Origin: Anthoceros angustus
Taxonomy: Eukaryota > Streptophyta > Anthocerotopsida > Anthocerotales > Anthocerotaceae
Assembly (NCBI GenBank): GCA_010909165.1
Contig: MU008159.1
Span: 1,674,001-1,738,000 of the forward strand
DNA: 64,000 bases
Direction of reading: 5' to 3'
Position numbers and translations under genes: made by a program. A model generated the notes under the pieces. It saw only the letters and a program-made list of their open reading frames with translations, was not told the origin of the DNA and did no database searches. Positions 45,904 to 58,139 of the stretch are shown piece after piece. How positions within the stretch are numbered: the first letter of the stretch is position 1; every line of letters begins with the position of its first letter.

Positions 45904-48900
45904 TGTGGTGACCACATGGGTACTCAGACCCCCTGGAAAAGGAGTGTTTTTTTTGTTTTGTGTTTAAGTTGTGAGAATCGTGTGGAGTTGGAATGTGAAG
46001 TAGGTTAGGAAATAAGAAAAGTCTATTAGAGCCTAGTAGGAAGAGAGTCTAGATCACGGACCTTGGAGGGTTGGGCTCGGCCGGTTGCTAACACGGTTGC
46101 TAGACGCTGAGGACTGTTGCTATAGACAACCGACTTGGAAACTGTTGCTATGGTAGCAACCAAGTCGGAGTTATTTTCCGATAAATTGGAAAATTATTGG
46201 AAATCAGAAATACCGAGCAGGAAGTAAGCGGGGTCCTATTAGCGATTTCAGTGGAAGAGACAAGGAATATTTCGTGGAGATGAAGGCGGCCCTCAAGCTC
46301 GAGCGTGATCGTGGAGGCGGAGGGAGCAAGTCCGTCATGAGCGTGTGACAGCGATCGAGGTCGGTGGAATGGTCCGGATCTGGAGTGGCGGAGGCAGCGG
46401 GAGGCAGTCGAGGCAGGCAGCATTCAAGGCTCTGGCGAGGAGGAGCCGAGGCGGAGCGAGGACTGGTGGAGGAGCTCGGGCGTGGGAATCGAGCAAGCAA
46501 GAGCAAGCGGTGGAATCTCCCCAATGGTGGGTGGAATAATCGGGCCGAGCAGCTCTGAAGAGGCGGGTGCTCGTCGGTAAGCGAGAAGGGCGGGAAGAGT
46601 GGCGGAGGCGGTGGTGGGGGCGTGGAAAGGGGAAGGGGTGTGGGGCAACAGGTGGCACGCCAGGGAGTCGCGGATAAGGGAGGGAGGCGCACGGGTCACT
46701 AACCATGGTTGCGGGATACCCTCAACCTCACTATTAGGAGAGGGCGGTGGCGGCGGGCGGGCGTGACATGGAGGATGGCAGGGTTCCAATTCGAGGTGGG
46801 TGCGAGTGGGAGCGACTGTGGTCGAGACACGAGGGTGGTCGGCGTGCTTCGTGGGACACGAGAGAGAGGCGGCAGGCAGATAAATGAGGAGGATGGATTC
46901 GGAAAATCGGTCGGGCTCACCAGAGTGGGTAGAGGAGCCGAGGCGATTTCCAGGGATCTCCGGTCAGCGGGCTAAGAAGGGTCGGGTGGGAGTCGGCGAG
47001 GCGGACCCGAGCAGTGGGGAAGGCTTCTGGCGGTGTGCAGCCGGGACACTTTGCTCTAAACTCTAGCTCGCGTCACGGAGGAAGCATGGGGCCTAAGAAG
47101 AACACTCCGGTGGCCATTGAGGCCATTACCATCCGGGCCCAACATGGGGCAATCGGAGAGTGAAAGCGGGTTCCTTTGGTGGCTAAGCATCACTTGTCCT
47201 TCATGGACAAAAAGTGGTGCTGATGTAGTTGGTTCGGAATGCGGGACACATGAGGGAGAAGGCCACAGGGAAGGCAACACGAGAACCAACCCCGCGTGGA
47301 ATATTCATTGTTCCAGCTCTATGAGAGGCTGAAGAGGAATGTGGTGGAATAATCATTGATCCTTTCAGAAGCCATCTCCCAAAAGCTGCAGGAGGCCTGG
47401 GCCATTGCTCCCACATTGTCTAGGGTGGAGAATGGTGGGTCACCAACAAGTTAGACCACGAGCTGGCGGATTAGCCAAGTGGATCCTGTGCTCTCAGCTC
47501 ACTAAGAAGCTAGAGCACATTCTTGACCATTTCTTGTCTTTCTCTATGAGGTGGTGAGAGGGTCCAAGATAGATTGGGCTAGGATGTTCTATGACACATG
47601 CGAGGAGAGGGACCACTTGACCCTACCATCACCCAGCCCTCAGCTCTATCTCCCTTCTTAATCCACGTTTTGACCATGCCAAGTTCTTTGGAGGGATAGA
47701 GATGGTCTCGACCTTCCATGCAGGAGGGTGTTTGAAAGAAGGAAGCCCAAAGAGGAGTCGGAGGAAGAGGCCATCTCCGGTGTGGGAGTGAAGATGAGAA
47801 GTCTGAAGTGTCCATGAAGAGGAATGTGGCGGTTGCTAAGGTATCACCAGCGGTTGCTAAGCAAGCAAGAGTTGCTAAGACCCCAGGCACCAAGAGAGGT
47901 CGGGGGTGAGCAGGGGACTCCAACCACTCCTAGAGCCACAAGAGCACGGGAGCTCACGGACAAGCAGGACAAAGGAAAGGCCAGGCGGCCCAGTTCGCGG
48001 GCCGTGGGGAAGCCACAGTCAAGGAGGAATCGGCCCAACCTTGGGCAGCCGGTGACCCGAGAAAGTCACTACTGTTCAAGGGGTGACCCTCAAGTATACC
48101 GGAAGTGGTGGCGGGGAGTCGATTCGCCGGATAGGAAGGAGGGAACCCATCCCAGTAGGTTTGGGGCCTAACATCACCTACAGAGCTGGTCTCTATGGCA
48201 CGCACTAGGGGTGAGATGGAGGACCGAGATAGCTCTGGTCCTCTCTTGTTAGGTTTACAGTGGCGGGGAAGAGGGAGGCGGTAAAGGAGCTCAGGAATGA
48301 AGCGGGAGAAGGAGGTCTTGGAGGGACGCCTAGGTAGCATGGAAGCGGAATTAAGGAAGGTCCGAGAAGAGTTGCGGAAGACCAAGGATCAGAAACCCTC
48401 ATGGTTCTCGGACGCACAAAGCACCATAGGGAGGCTGAGAATGTCATCTCGGATCGCAAGTCAGGTGAACCCGGATGCCTCAGGCCTACAAGAAGGAGAG
48501 GGACGAGGCAAGGAAAGGTTGGAAAGAGGCCAAGAGGGCCGGGATTGCAAGGAGAGCCACCGTGGAAGATGCGGAGCCTCCATGGAAGAATCATTCTTGA
48601 GTTAGCAGCCGAGGAGGTTGCTAAGCAAGCAAGCGGAGTTGCTAAGCAACAACTCAGAACTGTAAGAGACAGCAGGCTCCAAGAGCCACTAACAAGGAAG
48701 AAGGGATGCTTATCAAGCATGTGGACCGGGAGGGAAAGCAGGCCGGAGGCGGGACATGGAGGTACTTGATCCATGCCTTGGCGACCGGATCCTACCTATG
48801 GGTTGGATTCTTATGGAGGAGACTTTCAGCCGACCCATCCAGGATTCAAGAGCTCACCGAGGAGGAGTACCAGGCTATGCTGCGAGCACAAGAGAGGGAG

Positions 48901-51882
48901 GAGTCCAGCTCTGAGGAGGTGGAGATTTTGTGGGAGAGATTGCCCAACCAGCCAAGAGGGAGGAGAGCAAGAGGAGAACATGGGGCTAGGAGGCCTAGGA
49001 GGCCCAGGAGAGGTAATAGGGGTAAGTGGCCCTGAAATAGCTGAAGGCCCATGTGTTATAGGAAATCTTATCCTCTCATAGTGGACGAATTAATAGATAG
49101 GCCTCTAGGATTGGTAGGCTAAGGATTGGTATTTTTTTGGCCACCAAGCTACTTTTGGGTGATCTTGGGTATAAGAGGCCCTCTTGATGAAATGTAAGCA
49201 ATGTTGGCCTAAGGTCTCGGTGTTTGGGGGCTGAGCACGGGGTTTGAGTACGGATCCGTCTTTGTAAGTCTAGACACTTTCTCACAGGAGAGCCACCGTG
49301 GAAGATGCGGAGCCTCCATGGAAGAATCATTCTTGAGTTAGCAATGAGGAGGTTGCTAAGCAAGCAACCGCCAAGCCGCCAAGGAAGAACACCTGCACTG
49401 CTGGGGGAGCAACAGCCAAGACCAAGAGCTACAAGGAAGAAGGGGCAAAGAAGACTTCTGTGAGGAGGGCAAAGCCATGTGCTGTGGGGGAGCGGGGGAC
49501 ATGGAGGTACTTGATCCATGCCTTGACCATGCACCGGATCCTACCTATGGGTTGGATTCTTATGGAGGAAACTCACCGACCCATCCAGGATTCAAGAGCT
49601 CACCGAGGAGGAGTAGGCGCGAGCACAAGAGAGAGAGGAGTCCAGCTCGAGGAGGTAGAGATTTTATGGGAGAGATTGCCCAACCAGCCAAGAGGGAGGA
49701 GAGCAAGAGGAGAACATGGGGCTAGGCGGCCTAGGAGGCCCAGAGGTAATAGGGGTAAGTGGCCTGAAATAGCTAAAGGCCCATGTGTTATAGGAAATCT
49801 TATCCTCTCATAGTGGACGAATTAATAGATAGGCCTCTAGGATTGGTAGGCTAAGGATTGGTATTTTTTTGGCCACCAAGCTACTTTTGGGTGATCTTGG
49901 GTATAAGAGGCCCTCTTGATGAAATGTAAGCAATGTTGGTTTAAGGTCTGGTGTTTGGGGGCTGAGCACGGGGTTTGAGTACGGATCCGTCTTTGTAAGT
50001 CTAGACACTTTCTCACAGGAGAGCCACCGTGGAAGATGCGGAGCCTCCATGGAAGAATCATTCTTGAGTTAGCAATGAGGAGGTTGCTAAGCAAGCAACC
50101 GCCAAGCCGCCAAGGAAGAACACCTGCACTGCTGGGGGAGCAACAGCCAAGACCAAGAGCTACAAGGAAGAAGGGTATGAAGATCCGTGAGTGGAGGTTG
50201 AAGAGAGTTCTGGGAAACTTGGAGAGAAGACAAGGCGGGGGGGACATGGAGGTACTTGATCCATGCCTTGACCATGCACCGGATCCTACCTATGGGTTGG
50301 ATTCTTATGGAGGAAACTCACCGACCCATCCAGGATTCAAGAGCTCACCGAGGAGGAGTAGGCGCGAGCACAAGAGAGAGAGGAGTCCACTGAGGAGGTA
50401 GAGATTTTATGGGAGAGATTGCCCAACCAGCCAAGAGGGAGGAGAGCAAGAGGAGAACATGGGGCTAGGCGGCCTAGGAGGCCCAGAGGTAATAGGGTAA
50501 GTGGCCTGAAATAGCTAAAGGCCCATGTGTTATAGATCAAATCTTATCCTCTCATAGTGGATAGAATTAGATAGGCCTCTAGGATTGGTAGGCTAAGACC
50601 GATTGGTATTTTTTGGCAAGCAGCCAAGCCGCTTTGTGGGGCGATCTTGGGTATAAGAGGCCCTCTTGATGAAATGTAAGCAATGTTGGCCCAAAGTCTC
50701 GTGTTTAAGAGCACGGGGTTTGGGGTACTGATCCAAGGTCGTAAGTCTAGACCGCTCTCCGCCACAGGAGGAGCTAAGAAGACTACCAAGTTGCCCGGAT
50801 CTGTGTGGCGGATCCGCAAGGGTGGTGGAAAGCAAGGGAGGAGCCTTGGTCTCCTTGGAGGGAGTTTCCAAGGTCAAGAGGAAGGGGTTGTGAAGCCGGG
50901 AGGCTGTCCATTCTCCTCATTCTCTTGTCTAGTACTCACCTTGTGTTTGAGTTTTCGTGTGGAAGGTGTGAGAAGAGAAGACAAGGCGGGGGGCCTGTGT
51001 GTGGAGAAGGGGAAACAAGTGAGTTGGGCGTGGGCTTGTGTGTTTGGAAAATGAGAGGAAAAGTGAGTGAGAGAAGTGGAGAATGGACATGGAGAGTTGC
51101 TGATTGGCTGTTTGAGAGGAGTAAGAAGGACTGGAGAAGTCTGTAAGTGATGTTTGTGTTCTGAAGAAGAGAGTGAGTGGAGGTTGAAGATCCGTGAGTG
51201 GATGAGACGGAATGATTGGGAGGTAGGTGAACAAGTATTTTGAGAGTTGGTGAAGTCTGTAAGGGCTGGATGAGAACCTTAAGGGGGAGGTCGTGAGGTT
51301 GTGAAAGTGGAGATTGAATGGGCGGTGAGGTGTGAGAACAAGGAGAGTTGAAGAGAGTTCTGGGAAACTTGGAGAGTGTGGGAGGATGAGAGGCACCTCA
51401 AGGGGCTGTGAGAGCTGGAGAGGTCTGTATGGAGCTTGGAAGGCTGAAAGGTTGGAGGAGAGAAAGGAAGTCAAGAAGTGCTACAGAGAGTGAGGGGTGG
51501 TTTGTGTGGAAAATTGGTGGATCTAACTTGTGGATGATAGATAAGAGAGAGGTGTCAACCTTATCCACTTGGATCCCAAGTGGGTCCCACCTTCTATTAA
51601 TAGCCGACGATCCCAAGGTGGACCCCACTGCTAAAATAGAGGGTGGTTGCTAAGATAGCAAAGTCTGCTTAGCATAGGTCAGGCGTGGCTAGATAGCACA
51701 GTGCAGTGTTGGGATAGTAGCTGTCATCGCTAGATGTTTGGTGTGTGTGTTTGGTTGGATTGGCTATGTTTTGGTTGTCTTGACACGAAATCACTCCCTT
51801 GGGTACGAATCTCAAGTCTACAACGATAAAGAGGGTAAATGTGGCCTCTTTGTGACCACTTGGTTTAGAAAATCACTCCACA
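45904..51882 (+). repeat. proposed 5' LTR (~6 kb) of the Ty3/gypsy element
   Basis: Starts TGTGGTGACCACA, the same as the 3' LTR at 59,205. The two align through AAGTTGTGAGAATCGTGTGG (45,968 and 59,260) to GATAAATGAGG (46,877 and 60,372). The right border is inferred from a CA at 51,881-51,882 placed three bases before the PBS, preceded by sequence typical of such LTR ends. Six kb is long for an LTR. About 2.2 kb of it is three tandem copies of one ~735 bp segment, and 47.1-51.0 kb contains coding-like pieces (a Glu/Lys coiled coil near 48,300). It may therefore be an LTR that gained internal or foreign sequence. Confidence 0.6.
48552..50760. repeat. three ~735 bp tandem copies within the 5' LTR region
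   Basis: Copies start with GAGAGCCACCGTGGAAGATG or a close variant at 48,554, 49,290 and 50,020. Each contains a ValGluIleLeuTrpGluArgLeu-type coding piece and the non-coding end GGCCCATGTGTTATAG. Copies 2 and 3 are nearly identical until 50,170, then diverge by deletions and an inserted stretch also found at 51,175 and 51,345. Confidence 0.88.
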
Positions 51883-51885
51883 TTT

Positions 51886-51903
51886 TGGCGCCGTTGCGGA
51901 GTG
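51886..51903 (+). other. primer binding site, tRNA-Asp type
   Basis: TGGCGCCGTTGCGGAGT agrees with the established plant Ty3/gypsy PBS complementary to the 3' end of tRNA-Asp(GUC), with one or two mismatches at its right end. It lies three bases after the CA of the LTR. Confidence 0.8.
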
Positions 51904-52264
51904 TCATTGTTGTCAAGACCTTAGAGTAGACTAACCTTGTCTAGTAGTGTATTGGGAGTCTTGAGTGTGATACATGGATGCTACCCATTGAGTCGAAAGT
52001 TCCGACTCGGAAGAGAAGACTCCAGAAGAAGACAACGTCGTGGAGCGAGGAGGGCTGCGAGGCCGAGGAGAGCAGCAAAGTACGCACTGGGAGCCAAGAA
52101 GCAAGCAACAGCTGCCTAGGGGACCATCCTTGTCTTGACCTCCGTCGAACTGCGACTACTGAACTCGGCAACTTTTGACAGTATGCTTGAGATCCCTGCT
52201 AGACCAACAATCTTTGGGATAGTGACGACCGTCATGGCGATTTTGCAATAACTAGCAGCCATAC

Positions 52265-55200
52265 CCTATGGAGAAGAAGGGTATGAAGATCCACGAGTTT
52301 GTTGAACGCTTTGAGCAACTAACCATTGCAAATCGTGAATGGGATCTGCGCGCTTCACTCTTCTACGGAGTTCTTCGGAGGCCAGCCAAGTGGTACAAGA
52401 GGAGTACCTCAAGGCATCAAGACCCCCGGAACCTTCAACGAATCAAGAAAGCCTTTTGTGAGAGGTTCAGGGAATAGATGTAGAAGGCTACGTGTTGTCA
52501 AAGTTGGAGTTTTGAGGAGAAGAAGGAAGGAGACCTTGCAAGCTTATGTTGAGAGGTTTCTTAACTTGCGTGATCGTAGTGGTCCTCACTCGATTTGAGC
52601 CATTCGGTGGTTGCTAAGGGGTTAGATCCGAGATGGGCCGACATGTGAGGCGCAAGCGGAGAGAAGAAGGGTATGAAGATCCACGAGTTTGTTGAACGCT
52701 GAGCAACTAACCATTGCAAATCGTGAACTGGGATCTCGCAGCATTCACTCTTCTACGGAGTTCTTCATGAGGGCCAAGTGGTACAAGAGGAGTACCTCAA
52801 GGCATCAAGACCCCCAAAGAACCTTCAACGAATCAAGAAAGCCTTTTGTGAGAGGTTCAGGGAATAGATGTAGAAGGCTACGTGTTGTCAAAGTTGGAGT
52901 TTTGAGGAGAAGAAGGAAGGAGACCTTGCAAGCTTATGTTGAGAGGTTTCTTAACTTGCGTGATCGTAGTGGTCCTCACTGATTTACAGCCATTCGGTGG
53001 TTGCTAAGGTTAGATCCCGAGATGGGCCGACATGTGAGCAAGCGGAGAAGGACGAGACAAGGCCATCAAGGCGGCACTCAACTACGAAGAATCCAACTCC
53101 TTGGACAAGAAGAAGCACAAGAAGGAAAAGAGCAAGAAGAAGAAGTCCAAGCGAGGGAAGAAGGACAAGGGATCTTCTGAGGAGGAAGAATCTTGGAGAG
53201 TGACTCCTCTCAAGACTCAGACTGGAGGACTCTTCCTGAGGATGGCAGACGGAGGAAGAATCCTCAAGACGAGAGGCAGAGAAGAAGGGTATGAAGATCG
53301 ACGAGTTTGTTGAACGCTTTGAGCAACTAACCATTGCAAATCGTCGAATGGGGATGCAGCATTCACTCTTCTACGGAGTTCTTCGCGGAGGCCAGCCAAG
53401 TGGTACAAGAGGGACCTCAAGGCATGCACCCCAGAACCTTCAGCAGCCTTTTGTGAGAGGTTCGGGGAATAGATGTAGAAGGCTACGTGTTGTCAAAGTT
53501 GGAGTTTTGAGGAGAAGAAGGAAGGAGACCTTGCAAGCTTATGTTGAGAGGTTTCTTAACTTGCGTGATCGTAGTGGTCCTCACTCGATTTGAGCCATTC
53601 GGTGGTTTGCTAAGGGGTTAGATCCGAGATGGGCCGACATGTGAGGCGCAAGCGGAGAGAAGAAGGGTATGAAGATCCACGAGTTTGTTGAACGCTGAGC
53701 AACTAACCATTGCAAATCGTGAACTGGGATCTCGCAGCATTCACTCTTCTACGGAGTTCTTCATGAGGGCCAAGTGGTACAAGAGGAGTACCTCAAGGCA
53801 TCAAGACCCCCAAAGAACCTTCAACGAATCAAGAAAGCCTTTTGTGAGAGGTTCAGGGAATAGATGTAGAAGGCTACGTGTTGTCAAAGTTGGAGTTTTG
53901 AGGAGAAGAAGGAAGGAGACCTTGCAAGCTTATGTTGAGAGGTTTCTTAACTTGCGTGATCGTAGTGGTCCTCACTGATTTACAGCCATTCGGTGGTTTG
54001 CTAAGGTTAGATCCCGAGATGGGCCGACATGTGAGCAAGCGGAGAAGGACGAGACAAGGCCATCAAGGCGGCACTCAACTACGAAGAATCCAACTCCTTG
54101 GACAAGAAGAAGCACAAGAAGGAAAAGAGCAAGAAGAAGAAGTCCAAGCGAGGGAAGAAGGACAAGGGATCTTCTGAGGAGGAAGAATCTTGGAGAGTGA
54201 CTCCTCTCAAGACTCAGACTGGAGGACTCTTCCTGAGGATGGCAGACGGAGGAAGAATCCTCAAGACGAGAGGCAGAGAAGAAGGGTATGAAGATCGACG
54301 AGTTTGTTGAACGCTTTGAGCAACTAACCATTGCAAATCGTCGAATGGGGATGCAGCATTCACTCTTCTACGGAGTTCTTCGCGGAGGCCAGCCAAGTGG
54401 TACAAGAGGGACCTCAAGGCATGCACCCCAGAACCTTCAGCAGCCTTTTGTGAGAGGTTCGGGGAATAGATGTAGAAGGCTACGTGTTGTCAAAGTTGGA
54501 GTTTTGAGGAGAAGAAGGAAGGAGACCTTGCAAGCTTATGTTGAGAGGTTTCTTAACTTGCGTGATCGTAGTGGTCCTCACTCGATTCTGCCATTCGGTG
54601 GTTTGCTAAGGGGTTAGGTTCAGATGGGCCGACATGTGCAAGCGGAGAAGGGCGTGAGACAAGGCCATCAAGGCGGCACTCAACTACGAAGAATCCAACT
54701 CCTTGGACAAGAAGAAGCACAAGAAGGAAAAGAGCAAGAAGAAGAAGTCCAAGCGAGGGAAGACAAGGGATCTTCGTCGTCGGAGGAAGAATCTTGAGGA
54801 GAGTGACTCCTCTCAAGACTCGGAGGACTCTTCCTCGGAGGATGGCGGCCGGAGGAAGAATCCTCGGAAGGCGAGAGGCAGAAGAAGAAGAAGGTTGGCG
54901 TCGCTAAGAAGAAACCAGGCTCGAGGATCAAGGGAGCTGGCAGCTAAACAAGAGGTTGCTAGTGCTAAGAAGGAAGTGGAACAAGTCAAGAGGAGGCGTC
55001 AAGAAGGTGCAACAAGAAATGAAGATGGAGGAAATGATGAGCAAATTCGAAGTTTCACCTCAACGCGTGAAGGAGCATGAGAAGAGGAGAGCGCATCCTT
55101 TAACTGCTTTGTTCCACTTGTGGCCACAAACCAAGTCCAAGCATGTGGCCAAGGTGCACATGCTCGCCACGAGGAGGAGGAAGAGGATCGCGGAGGATAC

Positions 55201-55400
55201 CTACCGATCCGTGGAGGTTTCCAGGACAAGATCTCAAGACATCCATCCGCCGATGCGAAATTCCATGGGGCATTCGTAACAACCAAGTGCCTGTGGTTGC
55301 TAACCAAGCAACGGTGTGGTTCACTACAAGAGGGGCTTTGGTCATTATGCAAATAGCTGTTCATCGCAACAAGACAGCCAATGGTGACTACGAACGTGCA
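52265..55400 (+). pseudogene. gag of the Ty3/gypsy element, internally repeated and frameshifted
   Basis: The retrotransposon gag core is seen as MKIHEFVERFEQLTIANR, FYGVLRRPAKWYKRS, KAFCERFRE and ETLQAYVERFLNLRD. It occurs five times, at 52,268, 52,675, 53,290, 53,672 and 54,288, each with different small deletions. A Lys-rich basic segment (KKKHKKEKSKKKKSKRGKKD) follows, and in the last copy a Ser/Asp/Glu stretch and a helical tail. A zinc-knuckle remnant ending GHYANSC is at about 55,315-55,365, with its first Cys pair disrupted. The role is particle assembly and RNA packaging; no copy is intact. Confidence 0.85.
52602..54596. repeat. ~997 bp tandem duplication in gag
   Basis: 52,602-53,598 and 53,599-54,596 are almost identical; the visible differences are GGTTGCTAAG versus GGTTTGCTAAG (T2 to T3) at two places. 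Each unit contains two gag core pieces. A third, partly diverged copy of the basic segment follows at 54,600. Confidence 0.92.
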
Positions 55401-55935
55401 AGGCCAAGACCATATGGCGGGAGTGTCACTTGCCCAAACCGAGGAATCGCTCAATTGCTCAACCACCTGTGGGGGTTCAAGCGCATCCTCAAGGAGTTGG
55501 GACCATGCACGTGGAGGATGCCCTTATGGTCTTGGGAGGATGCGGAAGCCATGGTGTTGCGAGCTAGATGGACTGGGGGTGCAGGAGACTACTACGGAGA
55601 GGCTGCATATGGTCAGCACTAGGAGTGAAAAGCTAGGAGGAAGGCTGGAAGAAGAAAGAGACGGAGGTGGAATCACCACAAAGTCCAAGAGAGCACTCCA
55701 AGCCCGGAGGAACGGATCTGGAGGAGACACTTGAGAAGGAGAACCCCGAGAAGGAAGAATCAAGGAGTGAATCGCGGGCCATCTGAGAAAAGAAGTTCCA
55801 GAAAAGGGAGAGGAAACCCGAGTTTCCACCGGACGCGCCGGAAGTCATGGAGATGATAGAGGAGGAATTGACCAAGACCTGAGCTGTGATCCCGAGGCAG
55901 AAGTCCTCCTCGGTTAGCCGCGCTAAGGCGGCCCG

Positions 55936-56793
55936 TTGCAAGCAACCGACGTTGTTGCTAAGGGAGCAACCGTTGGAAGAAGGAGGGATCGAGGACCATT
56001 TAACCTTGCCGAAGCCATCATGGATCAGCAATTTGCTATTACGTTTGGTCAACTATTGAAGGACAACCCGAAGTACAGGCAACAAGTTCGGAGGGCCTTG
56101 CAAGAAGCGCAACCCAAGAGGAAGAGGCGATTGCCCAAGCCAGGACCAAGGGTGCTGACTCCTACAGTCAACCTAGTGTCCATGATAGACCAAGGGCCAG
56201 CGGAGCTGCAAGTGGAGATCGCTGGCTGTGTCATCAAGCGGGTTCCCTTGGACACCGGATCCGGGGTGAACATCATGACGGAAGGGATAGCAAGGAAGCT
56301 TGGGTTGGACATTGAGCATACCACCAAGGTGCTGAGATTGGCTGACATGTCAAAAATGCACTGTGGAGAACAAGGAGTAACCACCATCATAGGGACCATT
56401 CCCTATCTCATGGACTATGTGGTTATCCAGCACAAGGCGCCAGGGTACGACATCCTATTGGGAAGGACCTGGCTGTATGGCTCAAGATGCAAGATGACTT
56501 GGGGGAGGAAGGAAGTGGCTTTTAAGCCAATGGATTGGGACCCCAAGACGAAGGAGGGCCGAATTTGTTTGAGTTGGAGCAGGGATACCCTCGTGGGGAG
56601 ACTCCTACAAGGAAGGATACACATCACCGGAGAAACATCCGACTGGAGGAAGGAGGAACTGGACAAATTTCCTTTTGCACATATCGCATGGTCGGATGAG
56701 GAGGAAGAGTATAGGAGGGATATCCCTTACTCCCTCAATTTGGTGGGCTTTGGTTTCATGGAGGCACCAGGAGGAGGCAGCAACCGTTGCTAA
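55936..56793 (+). CDS. retroviral-type aspartic protease region of the Ty3/gypsy element
   Basis: The longest open frame of the element, 285 codons. Residues ~1-75 are a basic linker. The protease lies at ~90-200: AELQVEIAGCVIKRVPLDTG with the catalytic Asp-Thr-Gly, SGVNIMTEGIARKLGL, a flap region near MHCGEQGVTTIIG, and the YDILLGRTWLYG motif that closes the fold. The remainder (KMTWGRKEVAFKPMDWD) is the usual spacer before reverse transcriptase. It ends in a stop at a cluster of GTTGCTAAG motifs. The catalytic residues are kept, so this piece decayed less than the rest. It normally acts as part of a polyprotein, not alone. Confidence 0.85.
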   Translation: MQATDVVAKGATVGRRRDRGPFNLAEAIMDQQFAITFGQLLKDNPKYRQQVRRALQEAQPKRKRRLPKPGPRVLTPTVNLVSMIDQGPAELQVEIAGCVIKRVPLDTGSGVNIMTEGIARKLGLDIEHTTKVLRLADMSKMHCGEQGVTTIIGTIPYLMDYVVIQHKAPGYDILLGRTWLYGSRCKMTWGRKEVAFKPMDWDPKTKEGRICLSWSRDTLVGRLLQGRIHITGETSDWRKEELDKFPFAHIAWSDEEEEYRRDIPYSLNLVGFGFMEAPGGGSNRC

Positions 56794-57119
56794 GCGATTG
56801 CTAAGGAAGCATGCAAAAGGCGGTTGCTAAGGAAACATCGACGGTTGCTAAGGAAGCAGGAGCTAAGGAAGACGACAGCAGCGAGGGATGAGCCGGATCA
56901 TTCGATTCACCTCGAGGACCTATTTAGGGAGTGGGGATGAGGGAAGAGGACCCTCGTGAACCGGAGGAAGGGTTTGGTGAGAGTTCACCGTGGAGCGAGA
57001 ATGGGTACAAGCGGACGAGATTAAGGATGTGGAGGTATTGCCCGGAAGGTCTGAAGTTTGCACTGGAACCAGCGTTGGAAGAAGGAATGAAACAGCCTTC
57101 GAGTTCATCGACGTGTTTG

Positions 57120-58075
57120 CTCGAGGTGTGATATGAAGGGATTCCCAAGAAGTGGGGAGCATAGGATCGATTTGGAGCCGGAGCGACTCCCTTCCCAATA
57201 CAAGTGAACCCAAAGTACTCAGAAGGTGAAGGAGCTTGAATTGTACTTGAAGGCGGCGTCATCTATCCAATCGTGAACACGAGTGGTGGCTCCAATCGTT
57301 GTGGTTCCTAAGAAGCGGCTGGAAAGATTCGAGTATGCCAAAGGCGGAGGAAGCTCAACAAAGCAACCAAGAAGGACCATTTCCTCGCCATTCATCGACA
57401 ACATCCGGACTTGGTGGTCGGAAGATGTGTGTACTCGTTCTTGGACGGGTACTGGGTACAATCATGCACTTGAGGGAGAGTGGTGGCCTCTAACTTCACA
57501 ACGGATTGGGGACCTTCACAAGAGAGTGCGTTCGGATTGACGGGGCGGGTTCCTTCATGCAGCATGGTTGAGATCTTCAAGGAGTATCTCCACAAGTTCA
57601 TGGAGGTATTCCTAGATGATTTCTGTGTGTTTGGGAGTATGGAGGAGCACCTGGATCACTTGCGGCAGTGCTTGGCGAGATGTCGTGAAACTCAACTTTG
57701 CCTACACCCGGAGAAATGCTACTTTGGCATGCTGGAGGGAATTTTGTTGGGGCACAGAATTTCAGCAAATGAGAAGGGGAGGGAGAAGTTTTGCAGGCCA
57801 GCCTATGAGGAGGTCTTTCAGTTTTATGGTCGAGATACCACGGACATGCTACAACAGAGGTTGTTCTATACTTCTCAGACTGTTGTTAAGCGGAGACAAA
57901 GCAGGTAGGGCGAGATGTCGTGAAACTCAACTTTGCCTACATCCGGAGAAATGCTACTTTGGCATCTTGGAGGGAATTTTGTTGGGGCAATTTCAGCAAA
58001 TGAGAAGGGAGGAGAAGTTTTGCGGCTATGAGGAGGTCTTCGCTTTTAACGAGATACCAACGGACATCTAGCAAC
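57120..58075 (+). pseudogene. reverse transcriptase of the Ty3/gypsy element, frameshifted and internally deleted
   Basis: Traces in three frames. VKELELYLKAASS then VVAPIVVVPKKRLER (57,220-57,320) are the N-terminal RT motifs; RTISSPFIDNI (57,377) follows. VFLDDFCVFGSMEEHLDHL (57,608-57,665) holds the active-site Asp pair, and LCLHPEKCYFGMLEGILLGH the thumb-side motif. The piece from GCGAGATGTCGTGAAACTC (57,676) is repeated at 57,911 with deletions, a ~235 bp tandem copy. Conserved central motifs between 57,420 and 57,600 are missing or scrambled. RNase H cannot be found between here and the integrase at 58,150. Confidence 0.8.
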
Positions 58076-58139
58076 TTGAGGTTGTTCCCTATACTTCTCG
58101 GACATTGTTAGCGGAGACAACATGCAGTAGGGGCGGATG

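Noticed and set aside
47824-49035. ORFs in the 5' LTR region as host genes
   Set aside because: They lie between the LTR start and the primer binding site, recur in the 735 bp copies with different frameshifts, and have no recognisable domain; treated as retroelement sequence.
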